NCBI RefSeq assembly: GCF_004122115.1
Contig: NZ_SBKP01000005.1
Span: forward strand, 124,001-188,000
Direction: 5' to 3'
Length of the DNA stretch: 64,000 bases
From: Sphingobium fluviale
GTDB taxonomy: Bacteria; Pseudomonadota; Alphaproteobacteria; Sphingomonadales; Sphingomonadaceae
Part shown: positions 25,720 through 35,110 of the stretch, in pieces
How positions within the stretch are numbered: the stretch's first letter is position 1
Layout: each line of letters starts with the position of its first letter
Notes under the pieces: model-generated
Databases searched by the model: none
Told to the model about the DNA's origin: nothing
Seen by the model: the letters and a program-made list of their open reading frames with translations, nothing else
Position numbers and translations under genes: made by a program

Positions 25720-25899
25720 ATGGCTGTCCCGAAGCGGAAAACATCTCCATCCAAGCGCGGTATGCGCCGCAGCCATGATTCGCTGAAAGTGGAGGCATTC
25801 CAGGAATGCTCCAACTGTGGCGAATTGAAGCGCCCGCATCACATTTGCCCGGCATGTGGCCATTATAACGGCCGCGAAGTTATCGCCGTCGGGGCCTGA
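25720..25899 (+). CDS. rpmF: 50S ribosomal protein L32
   Basis: A 59-residue protein beginning [19 protein letters not shown], with the zinc-type cysteines in [23 protein letters not shown]. The ATG at 25720 is confirmed by the invariant start of L32; earlier in-frame codons are not part of the gene. It begins the rpmF-plsX-fabH-ihfA-merR order seen in many alphaproteobacteria. Confidence 0.97.
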   Translation: MAVPKRKTSPSKRGMRRSHDSLKVEAFQECSNCGELKRPHHICPACGHYNGREVIAVGA

Positions 25900-25928
25900 T
25901 CGGGGCCACTGACATTCAGGGGGACCAT

Positions 25929-26975
25929 GTGAACCGCAAGCCGCATATCGCCATAGACGCGATGGGCGGCGATGAAGGCGTGCGCGTCATGATGGCGGGC
26001 GTAGCCGAGGCGCGTCGACGGCACGACGGCCTGCGCTTCACCCTCTTTGGCGATGAGGCGCGGATCAAGGCCGCGCTTGATAATCACCCCAATCTGCGCG
26101 CCGCATCCGAGATCGTCCATACCGATGGCGTGGTCGATGCGAGTGAAAAGCCCGCTGCTGCCATTCGCCGCGCTAAAAGTACCTCCATGGGACTCGCGAT
26201 CGAAGCAGTGAAGAAAGGCGATGCGGGCGCCGCAGTTTCGGCCGGCAATACGGGTGCGCTGATGGCGATGGCGAAGCTGGCGTTGCGCACAATGGCAGGG
26301 ATTGACCGGCCTGCGCTCGCCGCGCTGTTGCCTACGCTGGGTGACAATGATGTGGTGATGCTCGACCTTGGAGCGAACACCGAATGCGACGCGCGCAACC
26401 TTGTGCAGTTCGCGGTGATGGGCGCGGCCTATGCTCGCGCAGCGATGGAGCTGGAGAGGCCCCGCGTTCGCTTGCTCAATATCGGCACTGAGGATTTGAA
26501 AGGCACGGATGAAATTCGCGATGCCGCGGCCATATTGCGGGCCAGCCCACAGCTCGCGATGCAGTTTGACGGGTTTACCGAAGGCGACAAGCTCGCGCGC
26601 GGCGAGGCGGACGTGATTGTGAGTGATGGTTTTTCCGGCAATATCGCGCTCAAGACTGCTGAGGGCACTGCGCGCTTCGTGACGGATCTGCTGCGCAAGG
26701 CTTTCACCAGCTCGATCCGGTCCAAAATCGGTTTCCTCATTTCCAAGCCGGCGATGCACTTGCTGAAACATCATTTGGACCCGAACCAGCATAATGGCGC
26801 AGTGTTCCTGGGCCTCAACGGCGTAGTGGTGAAAAGCCATGGCAGCGCAAACGCGGCCGGGGTCGCCAACGCAGTCCATGTCGCAGCGCGCCTGCTGGAG
26901 GCCGATATAACGCAGCGTATCACCAGCGATCTGGCGCGGATCGATGCGCTTGGAAAAATGGAGCTCGCTTCCTGA
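25929..26975 (+). CDS. plsX: Phosphate acyltransferase PlsX
   Basis: A 348-residue enzyme that makes acyl-phosphate from acyl-ACP for phosphatidic acid synthesis. Diagnostic segments are [12 protein letters not shown] at the start, [34 protein letters not shown] and [13 protein letters not shown]. It starts at a GTG with AGGGGGA just upstream; an ATG lies two bases earlier but out of frame. The stop overlaps the fabH start (TGATG), so the two are coupled. Confidence 0.96.
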   Translation: MNRKPHIAIDAMGGDEGVRVMMAGVAEARRRHDGLRFTLFGDEARIKAALDNHPNLRAASEIVHTDGVVDASEKPAAAIRRAKSTSMGLAIEAVKKGDAGAAVSAGNTGALMAMAKLALRTMAGIDRPALAALLPTLGDNDVVMLDLGANTECDARNLVQFAVMGAAYARAAMELERPRVRLLNIGTEDLKGTDEIRDAAAILRASPQLAMQFDGFTEGDKLARGEADVIVSDGFSGNIALKTAEGTARFVTDLLRKAFTSSIRSKIGFLISKPAMHLLKHHLDPNQHNGAVFLGLNGVVVKSHGSANAAGVANAVHVAARLLEADITQRITSDLARIDALGKMELAS

Positions 26976-27943
26976 TGATCCGTCGTTCGGTCCTGCTGGG
27001 CACAGGTTCTGCCTTACCAGCGAAATCCGTTAGTAACGCTGAGCTGGCAGAACGGGTAGACACCAGCGACGAATGGATTCGCGAGCGCACCGGCATCGCC
27101 AACCGCTATATTGCGGACGAGAGCGAGACAACCTCCTCCCTCGGCACGGCGGCCGCGCGCGCGGCACTGGATGCCGCGGGGGTCCAGCCGCAAGCAATAG
27201 ACCTCATAATCCTCGCCACCGCCACGCCGGACCAGACCTTTCCCGCGAGCGCCACAAAGGTTCAGGCGGCGCTGGGCATAAATGACTGTGTGGCCTTCGA
27301 TGTTGCGGCTGTATGCTCCGGCTTTCTCTATGCGGTCAGCGTGGCGGATAGCATGATCCGCTCCGGCGCAGCCAATACGGCGCTGGTGATCGGCTCGGAG
27401 ACGTTTTCTCGCATCTTAGACTGGGAAGACCGCACGACCTGCGTGCTGTTCGGTGATGGCGCGGGTGCAGTCGTGCTCGGAGCTGAAGAGAGTAAAGACG
27501 GCGCACGCGGAATTCTTGCTACAAAGCTACATGCGGACGGGCGGCACAACCAGCTGCTCTATGTCGATGGCGGGCCGTCAACCACCGGCACCGTCGGCAA
27601 GCTGCGCATGAAGGGGCAGGAGGTGTTCCGCCACGCTGTCACCAACCTTGCCGCCGTGCTGCGCGAGGTGCTGGATATGGCAGGCGAGAGTGCGGACAAT
27701 ATTGACTGGGTCGTGCCGCATCAGGCCAATGCCCGCATCCTTGATGCTACTGCGCGCAAGCTCGGCCTTGCGCCTGAAAAGGTGATCGTCACGGTCGATC
27801 AGCACGCCAATACATCCGCCGCATCCGTGCCGCTTGCGCTCGATGTGGCGGTGCGGGATGGGCGCATCAAACCGGGTGATCTGGTGGTAATGGAGGCTAT
27901 GGGCGGTGGCTTTACCTGGGGCGCTTGCCTGATTCGGCTGTAA
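26975..27943 (+). CDS. fabH: 3-oxoacyl-ACP synthase III
   Basis: A 322-residue condensing enzyme starting fatty acid synthesis from acetyl-CoA and malonyl-ACP. The catalytic triad is visible: Cys in [11 protein letters not shown], His in VPHQANARI and Asn in [12 protein letters not shown]. The N-terminal [12 protein letters not shown] is also characteristic. Translation is coupled to plsX. Length is normal. Confidence 0.97.
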   Translation: MIRRSVLLGTGSALPAKSVSNAELAERVDTSDEWIRERTGIANRYIADESETTSSLGTAAARAALDAAGVQPQAIDLIILATATPDQTFPASATKVQAALGINDCVAFDVAAVCSGFLYAVSVADSMIRSGAANTALVIGSETFSRILDWEDRTTCVLFGDGAGAVVLGAEESKDGARGILATKLHADGRHNQLLYVDGGPSTTGTVGKLRMKGQEVFRHAVTNLAAVLREVLDMAGESADNIDWVVPHQANARILDATARKLGLAPEKVIVTVDQHANTSAASVPLALDVAVRDGRIKPGDLVVMEAMGGGFTWGACLIRL

Positions 27944-28078
27944 TAATTGTAAATTCCCCCTGATTTCGCTCCGATTTGATGCAATTTTAGATCAATTTCA
28001 CGTACCGCACTTGCAAATAAGGGCGGCTTGGGGAATCAAGTGCGCAATTCTAGGTGGGAAGAAGAGAAAGAACCATAC

Positions 28079-28375
28079 ATGGGGGGCAGAGAAACGCTCA
28101 CGCGCGCCGATCTTGCAGAAAGCCTGAACGGGAAAGTTGGCCTTTCCCGTGCAGAGTCTGCGCGCATTGTTGAATCGATACTTGATATGATGTGCGACGC
28201 GCTGGCCCGTGGCGAGAACGTCAAGATTTCCGGTTTTGGTACGTTTGTGCTGCGCGACAAGTCTGAGCGGGTTGGCCGTAATCCCAAGACTGGCGTTGAG
28301 GTGCCGATCACTTCCCGCCGGGTGCTTACCTTCCGCCCCAGCCAGATCATGCGTGAGCAAGTCTCCAAGGGCTGA
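28079..28375 (+). CDS. ihfA: Integration host factor alpha subunit
   Basis: A 98-residue DNABII protein. [35 protein letters not shown] and [12 protein letters not shown] (the beta-arm with its intercalating proline) identify an IHF/HU member; its position after fabH and before a MerR gene identifies the alpha subunit. The ATG at 28079 gives the family's length; longer in-frame starts upstream are not supported. Confidence 0.95.
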   Translation: MGGRETLTRADLAESLNGKVGLSRAESARIVESILDMMCDALARGENVKISGFGTFVLRDKSERVGRNPKTGVEVPITSRRVLTFRPSQIMREQVSKG

Positions 28376-28434
28376 ATCGCAAGTATGTGCGCTGAGTGAT
28401 TGACGGGTTCGGAGTGCCGAGTAAAGTGGCGCAC

Positions 28435-28812
28435 ATGACCAAACAATCCGGTGCCTTCCTGACCATTGGCGAGCTTTCAGCCGAGCTGAACGTGCCTCAG
28501 CACATTCTGCGCTATTGGGAGACGCGCTTTCCGGCGCTGCGCCCGCTCCAGCGCGCAGGCAATCGCCGCTATTACCGGCCGGACGACGTAGAGCTGGCCC
28601 GGCTCATTCACAGACTGCTGAATGTCGAAGGCTATACCGTGCGCGGCGCACAACAGGCGCTATCCAGTAAGGCAGGTGTAAAGGGGCGCAAGACTGAACC
28701 TGACGATGTGGAAGCTGTTGCGCATACGCAACAGCCGGCAGGGCAACCCAGCGCTGACCTTATACCCAGCCTGTTGTCTATCCGTTCAAAGCTGGTCGTC
28801 GCACTGGACTGA
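28435..28812 (+). CDS. MerR-family transcriptional regulator
   Basis: A 125-residue regulator with the winged HTH of the MerR family: IGELSAELNVPQHILRYWETRF, then RAGNRRYYRPDDVELARLI. The C-terminal part is short, without cysteines for metal sensing. It lies in the conserved rpmF-plsX-fabH-ihfA-merR order of alphaproteobacteria, so it is a housekeeping regulator. It ends convergently with sixA; GGACTGAGCGTTTAGTCC at about 28807-28824 may act as a shared terminator. Confidence 0.9.
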   Translation: MTKQSGAFLTIGELSAELNVPQHILRYWETRFPALRPLQRAGNRRYYRPDDVELARLIHRLLNVEGYTVRGAQQALSSKAGVKGRKTEPDDVEAVAHTQQPAGQPSADLIPSLLSIRSKLVVALD

Positions 28813-28816
28813 GCGT

Positions 28817-29362
28817 TTAGTCCGTGTCTGGCCCCAAGGACGAATCAAGATCACGCGGGCGGGTGAGCGCAGCGAGGCGTACACCGCTCTTGCTGTCAAG
28901 CATGGCCCAGTCGTCTCCCTGCCATTCCAGCACGGCGAGCGAGGCAGTGGGCAACTTCTCCTCGACCAGCGCGCGCAGCGGCGATGCGCTGTCATCCGCC
29001 ACCAGTTCCAGGATCAAATCCTCCAGCCCCGGATTATGCCCTGCCAGCATCAGCGTATCGATGCCCGTCTCCGTCTCGCGGATGATATCGAGCAGGGTGG
29101 CCGCCGAGGAAAGGTAGATGCGCCGGTCCCATTCCGGCTCAGGCAAAGCGCTTATCCCTTCGCGGAAGCCTTCCAGCGTCTGCATCACACGCACGGCGGG
29201 AGAGGCGATCAGCCGTTGGACCCTCAGTCTATCTGCTGCCGCTTTGCGCCCCATCATAACAGCTGCGCGCACACCCTTGGCATTCAGCGGTCGATCGAAA
29301 TCCCGCAGCTCCGGGTCATCCCATCCCGATTTGGCGTGGCGTAGCAGGATCAGCGTTTTCAT
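28817..29362 (-). CDS. sixA: SixA-type histidine phosphatase
   Basis: A 181-residue histidine-phosphatase-family protein: the catalytic LILLRHAKSGWDDPELRDFDRPL at the N-terminus (RHA with nucleophile His) and the second His in LMLAGHNPGLEDL. SixA removes phosphate from phosphohistidine in phosphorelay proteins; other substrates are possible. Its start overlaps the stop of the DinG-like helicase gene (ATGA), so it is the downstream partner in a two-gene operon. Confidence 0.85.
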   Translation of the reverse strand: MKTLILLRHAKSGWDDPELRDFDRPLNAKGVRAAVMMGRKAAADRLRVQRLIASPAVRVMQTLEGFREGISALPEPEWDRRIYLSSAATLLDIIRETETGIDTLMLAGHNPGLEDLILELVADDSASPLRALVEEKLPTASLAVLEWQGDDWAMLDSKSGVRLAALTRPRDLDSSLGPDTD

Positions 29363-32118
29363 TTATTGAGCATCCTCGATTCATCCTCCTGATGCACCAA
29401 AGACGTTGCAAATCCAAGTCGTTCGCTCACCGTAATTACCGCGTCATCCAAGGTGATGCGCCGGATCGGGACGCCGGGTGGAAAGGCGCTTAGCAAGCGG
29501 CTCGGCATTGCGGCGGAGAGGATGACGAAAATCCCCTTGTCATTGGCGCGCCGGATGAGGCGGCCAAAGGCCTGCGCCAGGCGGGCGCGGATAATCGCGT
29601 CGTCATAGGCGTTACCGCCGCCGTCTTCCGCTCTGGAGGCGAGCTTGCGCGCGGCGTGCAGCACCGTGGGTTTGGACCACGGCACCCCTTCCATGATCAG
29701 TAGGCGCAGCGAATGACCGGGCACGTCGACACCGTCGCGCAGAGCATCAGTGCCGAGCAGTGAGGCGCGCATGTCGTCACGGAAGATATCGACCAGCGTA
29801 CCGGTGTCGATGGGGTCAACGTGCTGGGCATAAAGCGGGAGGGATGCGCGCGCCAGCCGGTCCGCGATGCGGGCGTGGACGGCGCGAAGACGACGGATCG
29901 CGGTGAACAGGCCGAGCGCGCCTCCGTTTGACGCCTCGATCAGGCGCGCATAGGCGCCAGACAGGGCGCCGATGTCTCCGCGCTTTACATCGGTGACTAT
30001 CAAGACCTCGGCTTGTGAAGCATAATCGAACGGGCTGGCCGCCTCGAACCGCTGGACTGGCCCCTCGACGTGCGCAGCGCCGGTGCGTGCTTCGGCCCGC
30101 GCCCAGCCCTCGCCAACGCTGCCGCGCAGGGTGGCGGAAGTCAGTAGTGCGCCGTGCGCGCCTTTCAGCACGGTTTCGGCGAAGGGGCGGGTGGGGTCGA
30201 GCCAGTGGCGATGCAACCCCATGTCATATTCGCGCCCCTCGAACCGGTCGACCGCCAGCCAGTCGACGAAATCCGGGTCGCCGGGGCCGCCGATGCGGGC
30301 GAGCAGGGCGAGCCAGCCGGAGAGTAAATCCGTCCGCCATTGCATCGAGCCGATCGCGCCTTCGATCCGCGCGCGTGCTGGGCCGTCCATCCAGTCTGGC
30401 CCGTCAGCAAGGATCGCTTCCAGCCTTTTGCCGAGGCGGTTGAGGGGCTTCAACAAGCTGTCGAGCGCGGCGGCGGCGTTCATCGCGGCCTCAACCAGCG
30501 CGCCATCTGGTTCGGCCAGCTCTGCCTCCAGCCCATAGCCCGCATCGGCATCCGCGGCCTTGCCATCCTCGGCGCGGGCGAAGACATGCGCGCGCACGGC
30601 GCACAACAAATCCTCGATCGGGCCGAACGGTTCGCCATGCACCACACGCTTCAGCCATTCGTCGGCAGGCAGCAGGCTGGCTGCATCGCGCGCCTGATTG
30701 ATCGCGGCAGCGCCCTCGGCATCATAGCTGGCGACATCGGCAAGGCGGGCGGCAAGTCCGCGCCTGCGCCCACGCGATCCGCCCTCCGGCCCGATGACCC
30801 AGCGACGCAACTCTATCGTTTCCTGCCCGGTCAAGGCTACTGCAAAGGTCGAATCCGCGGCGTCGAAGATGTGGTGCGCCTCATCGAGGATCAGGCGGGT
30901 GGGTGCGCCGCCATCGTCTCTCCCGCGTGCGGCGTTGATCATCACCAGCGCATGATTGGCGATGACAATGTCCGCCTGCGCCGCGCCGCGCACGCTACGC
31001 TCGATGAAGCATTTGCGGTAATGTGGGCAGCCGGCATAGACGCACTCGCCCCGCCGGTCGGTCAGCGCGGTGGAGCCGTTGCGTCGGAACAGCGTGGGCA
31101 GCCAGCCAGGCAGATCTCCGCCGACCATGTCGCCATCCTTGGTATAGGCCGCCCAGCGCGCGACGAGCTGGGCGAGGATCGCCGCACGACCGGAAAAGCC
31201 TCCCTGCAGCGCGTCCTCAAGGTTGAGCAGGCAGAGATAATTCTCGCGACCCTTGCGGACCACGACCTTCCCCCCCGCGCTACCGGGGTTCTCTCTCAGT
31301 CGCCGTGTCTCGGCATCAAGCTGGCGCTGCAGCGCCTTGGTGTAGGTAGAGACCCAGACGGTGCCGCCCGCCTGCTCCGCCCATAATGAGGCGGGGGCGA
31401 GATAGCCCAGGGTCTTGCCGATACCAGTGCCGGCCTCGGCGAGCAGGATATTGGGCCGGTCCCGCGCCTGACGAGGGGCGAAGGCTGCGGCAGCGGATTG
31501 CGCGTAGGCTCGCTGGCCGGGCCGGGGTTCCGCGCCCGATCCGGTCAGTGCCTCCAGCCGTGCCTCGATGGCGTCCGGGTCGGGCGTATAGGCGCGCGGG
31601 GCAGGGCGGGGCGCGCCTTCCTCCCATTCCGGCAGGCGGCTGAACAGCCAGCGGTCCTTATCGTCTGGCCGTGCGATCAGCGGGCCGACAATCGGTGCCC
31701 AGGGCCAGCGCAAACGCTGCAATGATTGCGCAGACAACCACGCGCCCTCGCGCTCGCGCCAATCCGGTTCGCCAAGCCGGGCCAGCAAGGCGCCCGTTGC
31801 CGCTGTCAGCAGAGCGGGGATGTCTTGCTCTCGTTCAGGTTCAGTCAGGTCAAGTGCGCGCGCCAACCCGGAAGGCGTGGGAACCAGAAACCGTGCGGGG
31901 TGGATGAAGGCCCAAAGTTCGAGAAGATCCAGGCCCGACAGCGCATCATAGCCCAGCCGCTGGCCGGTGAGCGGTGCATTCAAAACGAGCACCGGCGTTT
32001 CGGCGGCGGCAGACACCGCCTCGCCGCGCGATACCGCTCGCGCCTCGCCCCCCGGCTCGCACAGCCAGATGCCAGCGTGGCTGGCGTGGAGCGCGGGCAG
32101 GGGAGGCAGCCGGTTCAT
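29359..32118 (-). CDS. DinG-like ATP-dependent DNA helicase
   Basis: A 919-residue XPD/DinG-type superfamily 2 helicase. Walker A is LAEAGTGIGKTLGYL and the DEAH box is LILDEAHHIFDAAD. Four cysteines in the expected iron-sulfur location are YLCLLN and ECVYAGCPHYRKCF. C-terminal helicase motifs include LLTSATLRG, SLLGTDALRDGVDVPG and RLAQAFGRLIRR. Residues 1-200 are a long N-terminal region without a recognisable exonuclease active site. The ATG at 32116-32118 is preferred to a TTG one codon before. It is coupled to sixA. Confidence 0.9.
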   Translation of the reverse strand: MNRLPPLPALHASHAGIWLCEPGGEARAVSRGEAVSAAAETPVLVLNAPLTGQRLGYDALSGLDLLELWAFIHPARFLVPTPSGLARALDLTEPEREQDIPALLTAATGALLARLGEPDWREREGAWLSAQSLQRLRWPWAPIVGPLIARPDDKDRWLFSRLPEWEEGAPRPAPRAYTPDPDAIEARLEALTGSGAEPRPGQRAYAQSAAAAFAPRQARDRPNILLAEAGTGIGKTLGYLAPASLWAEQAGGTVWVSTYTKALQRQLDAETRRLRENPGSAGGKVVVRKGRENYLCLLNLEDALQGGFSGRAAILAQLVARWAAYTKDGDMVGGDLPGWLPTLFRRNGSTALTDRRGECVYAGCPHYRKCFIERSVRGAAQADIVIANHALVMINAARGRDDGGAPTRLILDEAHHIFDAADSTFAVALTGQETIELRRWVIGPEGGSRGRRRGLAARLADVASYDAEGAAAINQARDAASLLPADEWLKRVVHGEPFGPIEDLLCAVRAHVFARAEDGKAADADAGYGLEAELAEPDGALVEAAMNAAAALDSLLKPLNRLGKRLEAILADGPDWMDGPARARIEGAIGSMQWRTDLLSGWLALLARIGGPGDPDFVDWLAVDRFEGREYDMGLHRHWLDPTRPFAETVLKGAHGALLTSATLRGSVGEGWARAEARTGAAHVEGPVQRFEAASPFDYASQAEVLIVTDVKRGDIGALSGAYARLIEASNGGALGLFTAIRRLRAVHARIADRLARASLPLYAQHVDPIDTGTLVDIFRDDMRASLLGTDALRDGVDVPGHSLRLLIMEGVPWSKPTVLHAARKLASRAEDGGGNAYDDAIIRARLAQAFGRLIRRANDKGIFVILSAAMPSRLLSAFPPGVPIRRITLDDAVITVSERLGFATSLVHQEDESRMLNK

Positions 32119-32168
32119 CAACCCGGCATAGCGCCTCGTCCAATTGCTTCAATGCTTTTGAGAAGAAA

Positions 32169-32591
32169 TCAGAGGCCTCTGCGGCCAAAACCCCCGGTCG
32201 CGCGACGCAAGGCGCTGGGCGCGGGATTCTGAATATGCGGCGCGGGTGCCGAAGCGTAGACGCGCGGCGTATGCTTCTGCCGTACCTCATGCTCCACTAC
32301 GGCCTGTTGCAGCCGCGTATAGAGCGGGCCATCGTCCAGCATGAATGGAAAGCGTGCGCCGATGCGGTCGTCTTCCGCCCAAGCGACAATGCCGAACACG
32401 ATCTGCCCCTCATAATCGATCTGGAACTGCGCTCCCTTGGGCAGCGATATGCCCTCGATCAACGCGCCATGCTCGGTGAGATTGCGCAACATCGCATCGG
32501 TGGAGACAAGCACACTGTCTATGCGCACCGGTATGTCCACCGGAATGCGCAGCTCGCGCTTATATTGGGCCTGACTCTGCGATGCGTGCAT
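32169..32591 (-). CDS. PilZ-domain protein
   Basis: About 140 residues from the ATG at 32589-32591. YKRELRIPVDIPVRIDS begins the PilZ barrel, with a basic pair before the strand, and NLTEHGALIEGI aligns with the D/NxSxxG motif, but its serine is Thr-Glu here, so cyclic di-GMP binding may be altered. The remainder of the barrel (FQIDYEGQIVFGIVAWAEDDRIGARF) is complete. The C-terminal 40 residues are basic and probably disordered. It ends 48 bases upstream of the DinG-like helicase start on the same strand. Confidence 0.78.
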   Translation of the reverse strand: MHASQSQAQYKRELRIPVDIPVRIDSVLVSTDAMLRNLTEHGALIEGISLPKGAQFQIDYEGQIVFGIVAWAEDDRIGARFPFMLDDGPLYTRLQQAVVEHEVRQKHTPRVYASAPAPHIQNPAPSALRRATGGFGRRGL

Positions 32592-32708
32592 GATGGGATT
32601 AGCATAGCCCCAGATGCTTAATTGCCGGTAAACCGTGATACAGGTATGCCTGTAGAAAGGGCTTAAACTTATGTTCAAGGCCGCTGTTGTTGCTGGTCGC
32701 ACCGCTAG

Positions 32709-32746
32709 GCGAAAAAACCGGTTCCCACTTTTTCGCGCGATGCTCT
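32709..32746. repeat. Palindromic repeat (module B) in the lysS leader
   Basis: GCGAAAAA at 32709-32716 pairs exactly with TTTTTCGC at 32729-32736 around a loop containing AACCGGTT; a GCGATGCTC tail follows. The core AACCGGTTCCCACTTTT recurs at about 37.7 kb and, reversed, at about 53.5 kb. Here it lies just 13 bases ahead of the lysS ATG and would form a hairpin in the leader mRNA. Confidence 0.78.
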
Positions 32747-32758
32747 ATGGGGGCGCGT

Positions 32759-34402
32759 ATGACTGACACCACGACATTGCGCGAAGCCGCCCTCCTTTCC
32801 AAAGCCTGGCCGCATGAAGAGGCGCGTAAGGTTCTGAAGCGCCTGGCTAACGCTACGCCCGCCAAGGGCTATGCGCTGTTCGAGACCGGCTATGGTCCTT
32901 CAGGCCTGCCGCATATCGGCACGTTCAACGAGGTGCTGCGCACAACGATGGTGCGCAAGGCGTTCGAGGAAATGTCTGACATCCCCACGCGCCTGATCGC
33001 TTTTTCGGACGATATGGACGGGCTGCGCAAGGTGCCGGACAACGTGCCCAATCAGGAGATGCTGAGGGAGCATCTTGGCAAGCCGCTGACCGCCATCCCC
33101 GATCCGTTCGGCAAGTATGACAGCTTTGCCGCGCATAACAATGCGATGCTGCGGGAGTTTCTGGACCGGTTCGGTTTCCATTACTCTTTCCATAGTGCAA
33201 CGGAGTTGTACAAATCAGGGGCGTTTGACGACGCGCTGCGGAACGTCTTGCGTAACTATCAGAAAATAATGGATATTATGCTCCCGACATTGCGGGCGGA
33301 GCGCGCGGCGACCTATTCTCCGGTGCTGCCCGTCAGCCCTCGATCCGGTGTGGTGTTGCAGGTGCCGCTGGAGGTGGTGGACGCTGAAAGCGGCATCGTG
33401 CGGTTCGAGGACGAAGGCGCACAGGTAGAGCATTGCATCCTTTCCGGCGGGGCCAAGCTGCAATGGAAGGTTGACTGGGCGATGCGCTGGGTCGCGCTGG
33501 ATGTCGACTATGAGATGTATGGCAAGGACCTGACCGACAGCGGCGTGCAATCCGGCAAGATCGCGCAGGTGCTGGGAGGGCGGAAGCCCGAAGGGCTGAT
33601 CTATGAGATGTTCCTCGATGAAAAAGGGGAAAAGATCAGTAAATCAAAGGGTAATGGCCTGTCTTTGGAAGAGTGGCTGACTTATGGCAGCGAAGAAAGC
33701 CTCGCTTTCTATGCTTATCGCGAGCCGAAGAGCGCCAAGCAGCTCCACATCGGCGTGATCCCGCGCGCAGTGGATGAGTATGAGCAGTTTCGCGGCAATT
33801 ATGCGTCCCAACCGCTCGACAAGCAGCTTGGCAACCCGGTGCATCATGTTCATGCCGCGCGGGGAGAGGCTGTGCCCGAACAGCCGCTGCCTGTTTCCTA
33901 TGGCTTGTTGCTGAATCTCGTTGGGGTACTTGGAGCCGAAGCTACTGAGCTTCAGGTCCGAGGTTATTTAGATAAGTTGCTGGGTAATAACCCCAATATC
34001 AGATCAACGTCGCCAGCAGAGGCAGAATTCATTAATAACACCGAGGTGTTTGCAGACGATTATCTGGGAAAACTAATACTTTGCGCGCTGGCCTATAACC
34101 GGGATTTTGTTGCGCCGACATTAAAGCGGCGGAAGCCGGAAGCGCACGAGGCCGGTGCGTTGGCGGAGCTGGACGCACAGCTGGGCGCGCTTTCCGAAGA
34201 TGCTTCGGCGGAGGACATCCAGAACATCGTCTACGCGATCGGCAAAGATCCGCACTATGGGTTCGAGCAACTGCGAGACTGGTTCAAGGCGCTGTATCAG
34301 ACGCTATTGGGGGCCGATCAAGGTCCGCGCATGGGCAGCTTCATCGCGCTCTACGGCATAGAGAATAGTAGGCGGCTTATCGCGGAAGCTCTGTCGGCAT
34401 AG
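32759..34402 (+). CDS. lysS: Class I lysyl-tRNA synthetase
   Basis: A 547-residue archaeal-type (class I) LysRS, common in alphaproteobacteria. The HIGH signature is PHIGTFNEVLR near residue 51 and the KMSKS loop is KISKSKGNGLSLEEW. The C-terminal helical bundle includes the tRNA-binding part (KALYQTLLGADQGPRMG). The ATG at 32759 is preceded by a G-rich site. No class II LysRS is in the window. The gene is convergent with an RcnB-like gene. Confidence 0.95.
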   Translation: MTDTTTLREAALLSKAWPHEEARKVLKRLANATPAKGYALFETGYGPSGLPHIGTFNEVLRTTMVRKAFEEMSDIPTRLIAFSDDMDGLRKVPDNVPNQEMLREHLGKPLTAIPDPFGKYDSFAAHNNAMLREFLDRFGFHYSFHSATELYKSGAFDDALRNVLRNYQKIMDIMLPTLRAERAATYSPVLPVSPRSGVVLQVPLEVVDAESGIVRFEDEGAQVEHCILSGGAKLQWKVDWAMRWVALDVDYEMYGKDLTDSGVQSGKIAQVLGGRKPEGLIYEMFLDEKGEKISKSKGNGLSLEEWLTYGSEESLAFYAYREPKSAKQLHIGVIPRAVDEYEQFRGNYASQPLDKQLGNPVHHVHAARGEAVPEQPLPVSYGLLLNLVGVLGAEATELQVRGYLDKLLGNNPNIRSTSPAEAEFINNTEVFADDYLGKLILCALAYNRDFVAPTLKRRKPEAHEAGALAELDAQLGALSEDASAEDIQNIVYAIGKDPHYGFEQLRDWFKALYQTLLGADQGPRMGSFIALYGIENSRRLIAEALSA

Positions 34403-34408
34403 GAAAAT

Positions 34409-34430
34409 CCGCCCGGATTTCTCCGGGCGG
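34409..34430. terminator. Hairpin between lysS and the convergent RcnB-like gene
   Basis: CCGCCCGG at 34409-34416 and CCGGGCGG at 34423-34430 form an eight-pair stem with a six-base loop, seven bases after the lysS stop. A short T-rich tail (TCTTCC) follows on the plus strand. It probably serves both converging genes. Confidence 0.6.
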
Positions 34431-34446
34431 TCTTCCGCAAAGCTCC

Positions 34447-34968
34447 TTACCAGAAGAAGCGGTGGTAGACGTCGATCACCCGGCCACTGCGCAGATCGAT
34501 CAGCAGCACGTCGTCATAATGGCGCACCCAGCGGGCATAGCCCGGTGCGTGCGGCAGACGATAGCGCCACGGATCGTTCACATAATAGCGCGGCGCATAA
34601 TAGACGCGGTCGACGCGCACACCACGATCCCAGTGGCGATAGCGGTACGGCGCGCTCCAGTTGCCGCGTGAATAGACGCGGGGGTTATCGCGCCGGTAAT
34701 CGCGCAGTTCGCGGGAGTAGCGGTGCTCCGCGCGAGCAACATCGCGCCGTTCCTCGCGAATGTCGCGGCGGTCGCCCTCGCGATAGGCTTCACGCAGTTC
34801 GCGCCGCTCTTCGCGTACATCGCGGCCTGCCTCGCGCACATCCTGGCGGTCATCGCGCCGTTCTTCACGCCGTTCCTGACGCCAGTCCTGCGCGTTCGCG
34901 GCCATGGACAGGGTCATTCCAGTCAGCGCGGTGGCGGCCATCGCGGCGGAAAGTATCAGTTTACGCAT
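34447..34968 (-). CDS. RcnB-like periplasmic protein
   Basis: About 173 residues from the ATG at 34966-34968. A Sec signal peptide (MRKLILSAAMAATALTGMTL, cleavage after ANA) is followed by an arginine/glutamate/aspartate-rich region of repeated RRE/RRD units and a C-terminal domain with tyrosines and histidines (YVNDPWRYRLP, RWVRHYDDVLLIDLRSGRVIDV). This matches the RcnB family, associated in enterobacteria with nickel/cobalt homeostasis, but most alphaproteobacterial members are uncharacterised. It faces lysS. Confidence 0.78.
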   Translation of the reverse strand: MRKLILSAAMAATALTGMTLSMAANAQDWRQERREERRDDRQDVREAGRDVREERRELREAYREGDRRDIREERRDVARAEHRYSRELRDYRRDNPRVYSRGNWSAPYRYRHWDRGVRVDRVYYAPRYYVNDPWRYRLPHAPGYARWVRHYDDVLLIDLRSGRVIDVYHRFFW

Positions 34969-35110
34969 AGTCGTTCTCCTCATTCCTTTCGGCGGGCAAT
35001 GCCGTGCCGACAAGAAGGTTATTGCCGAGTCGTGCTGAACGGAGCGGGAATGGAAGGTTCAGCGAACAGAAAGGGTGATGAGCAGTTGAGGTTAACGCCT
35101 GGACGCTTTT

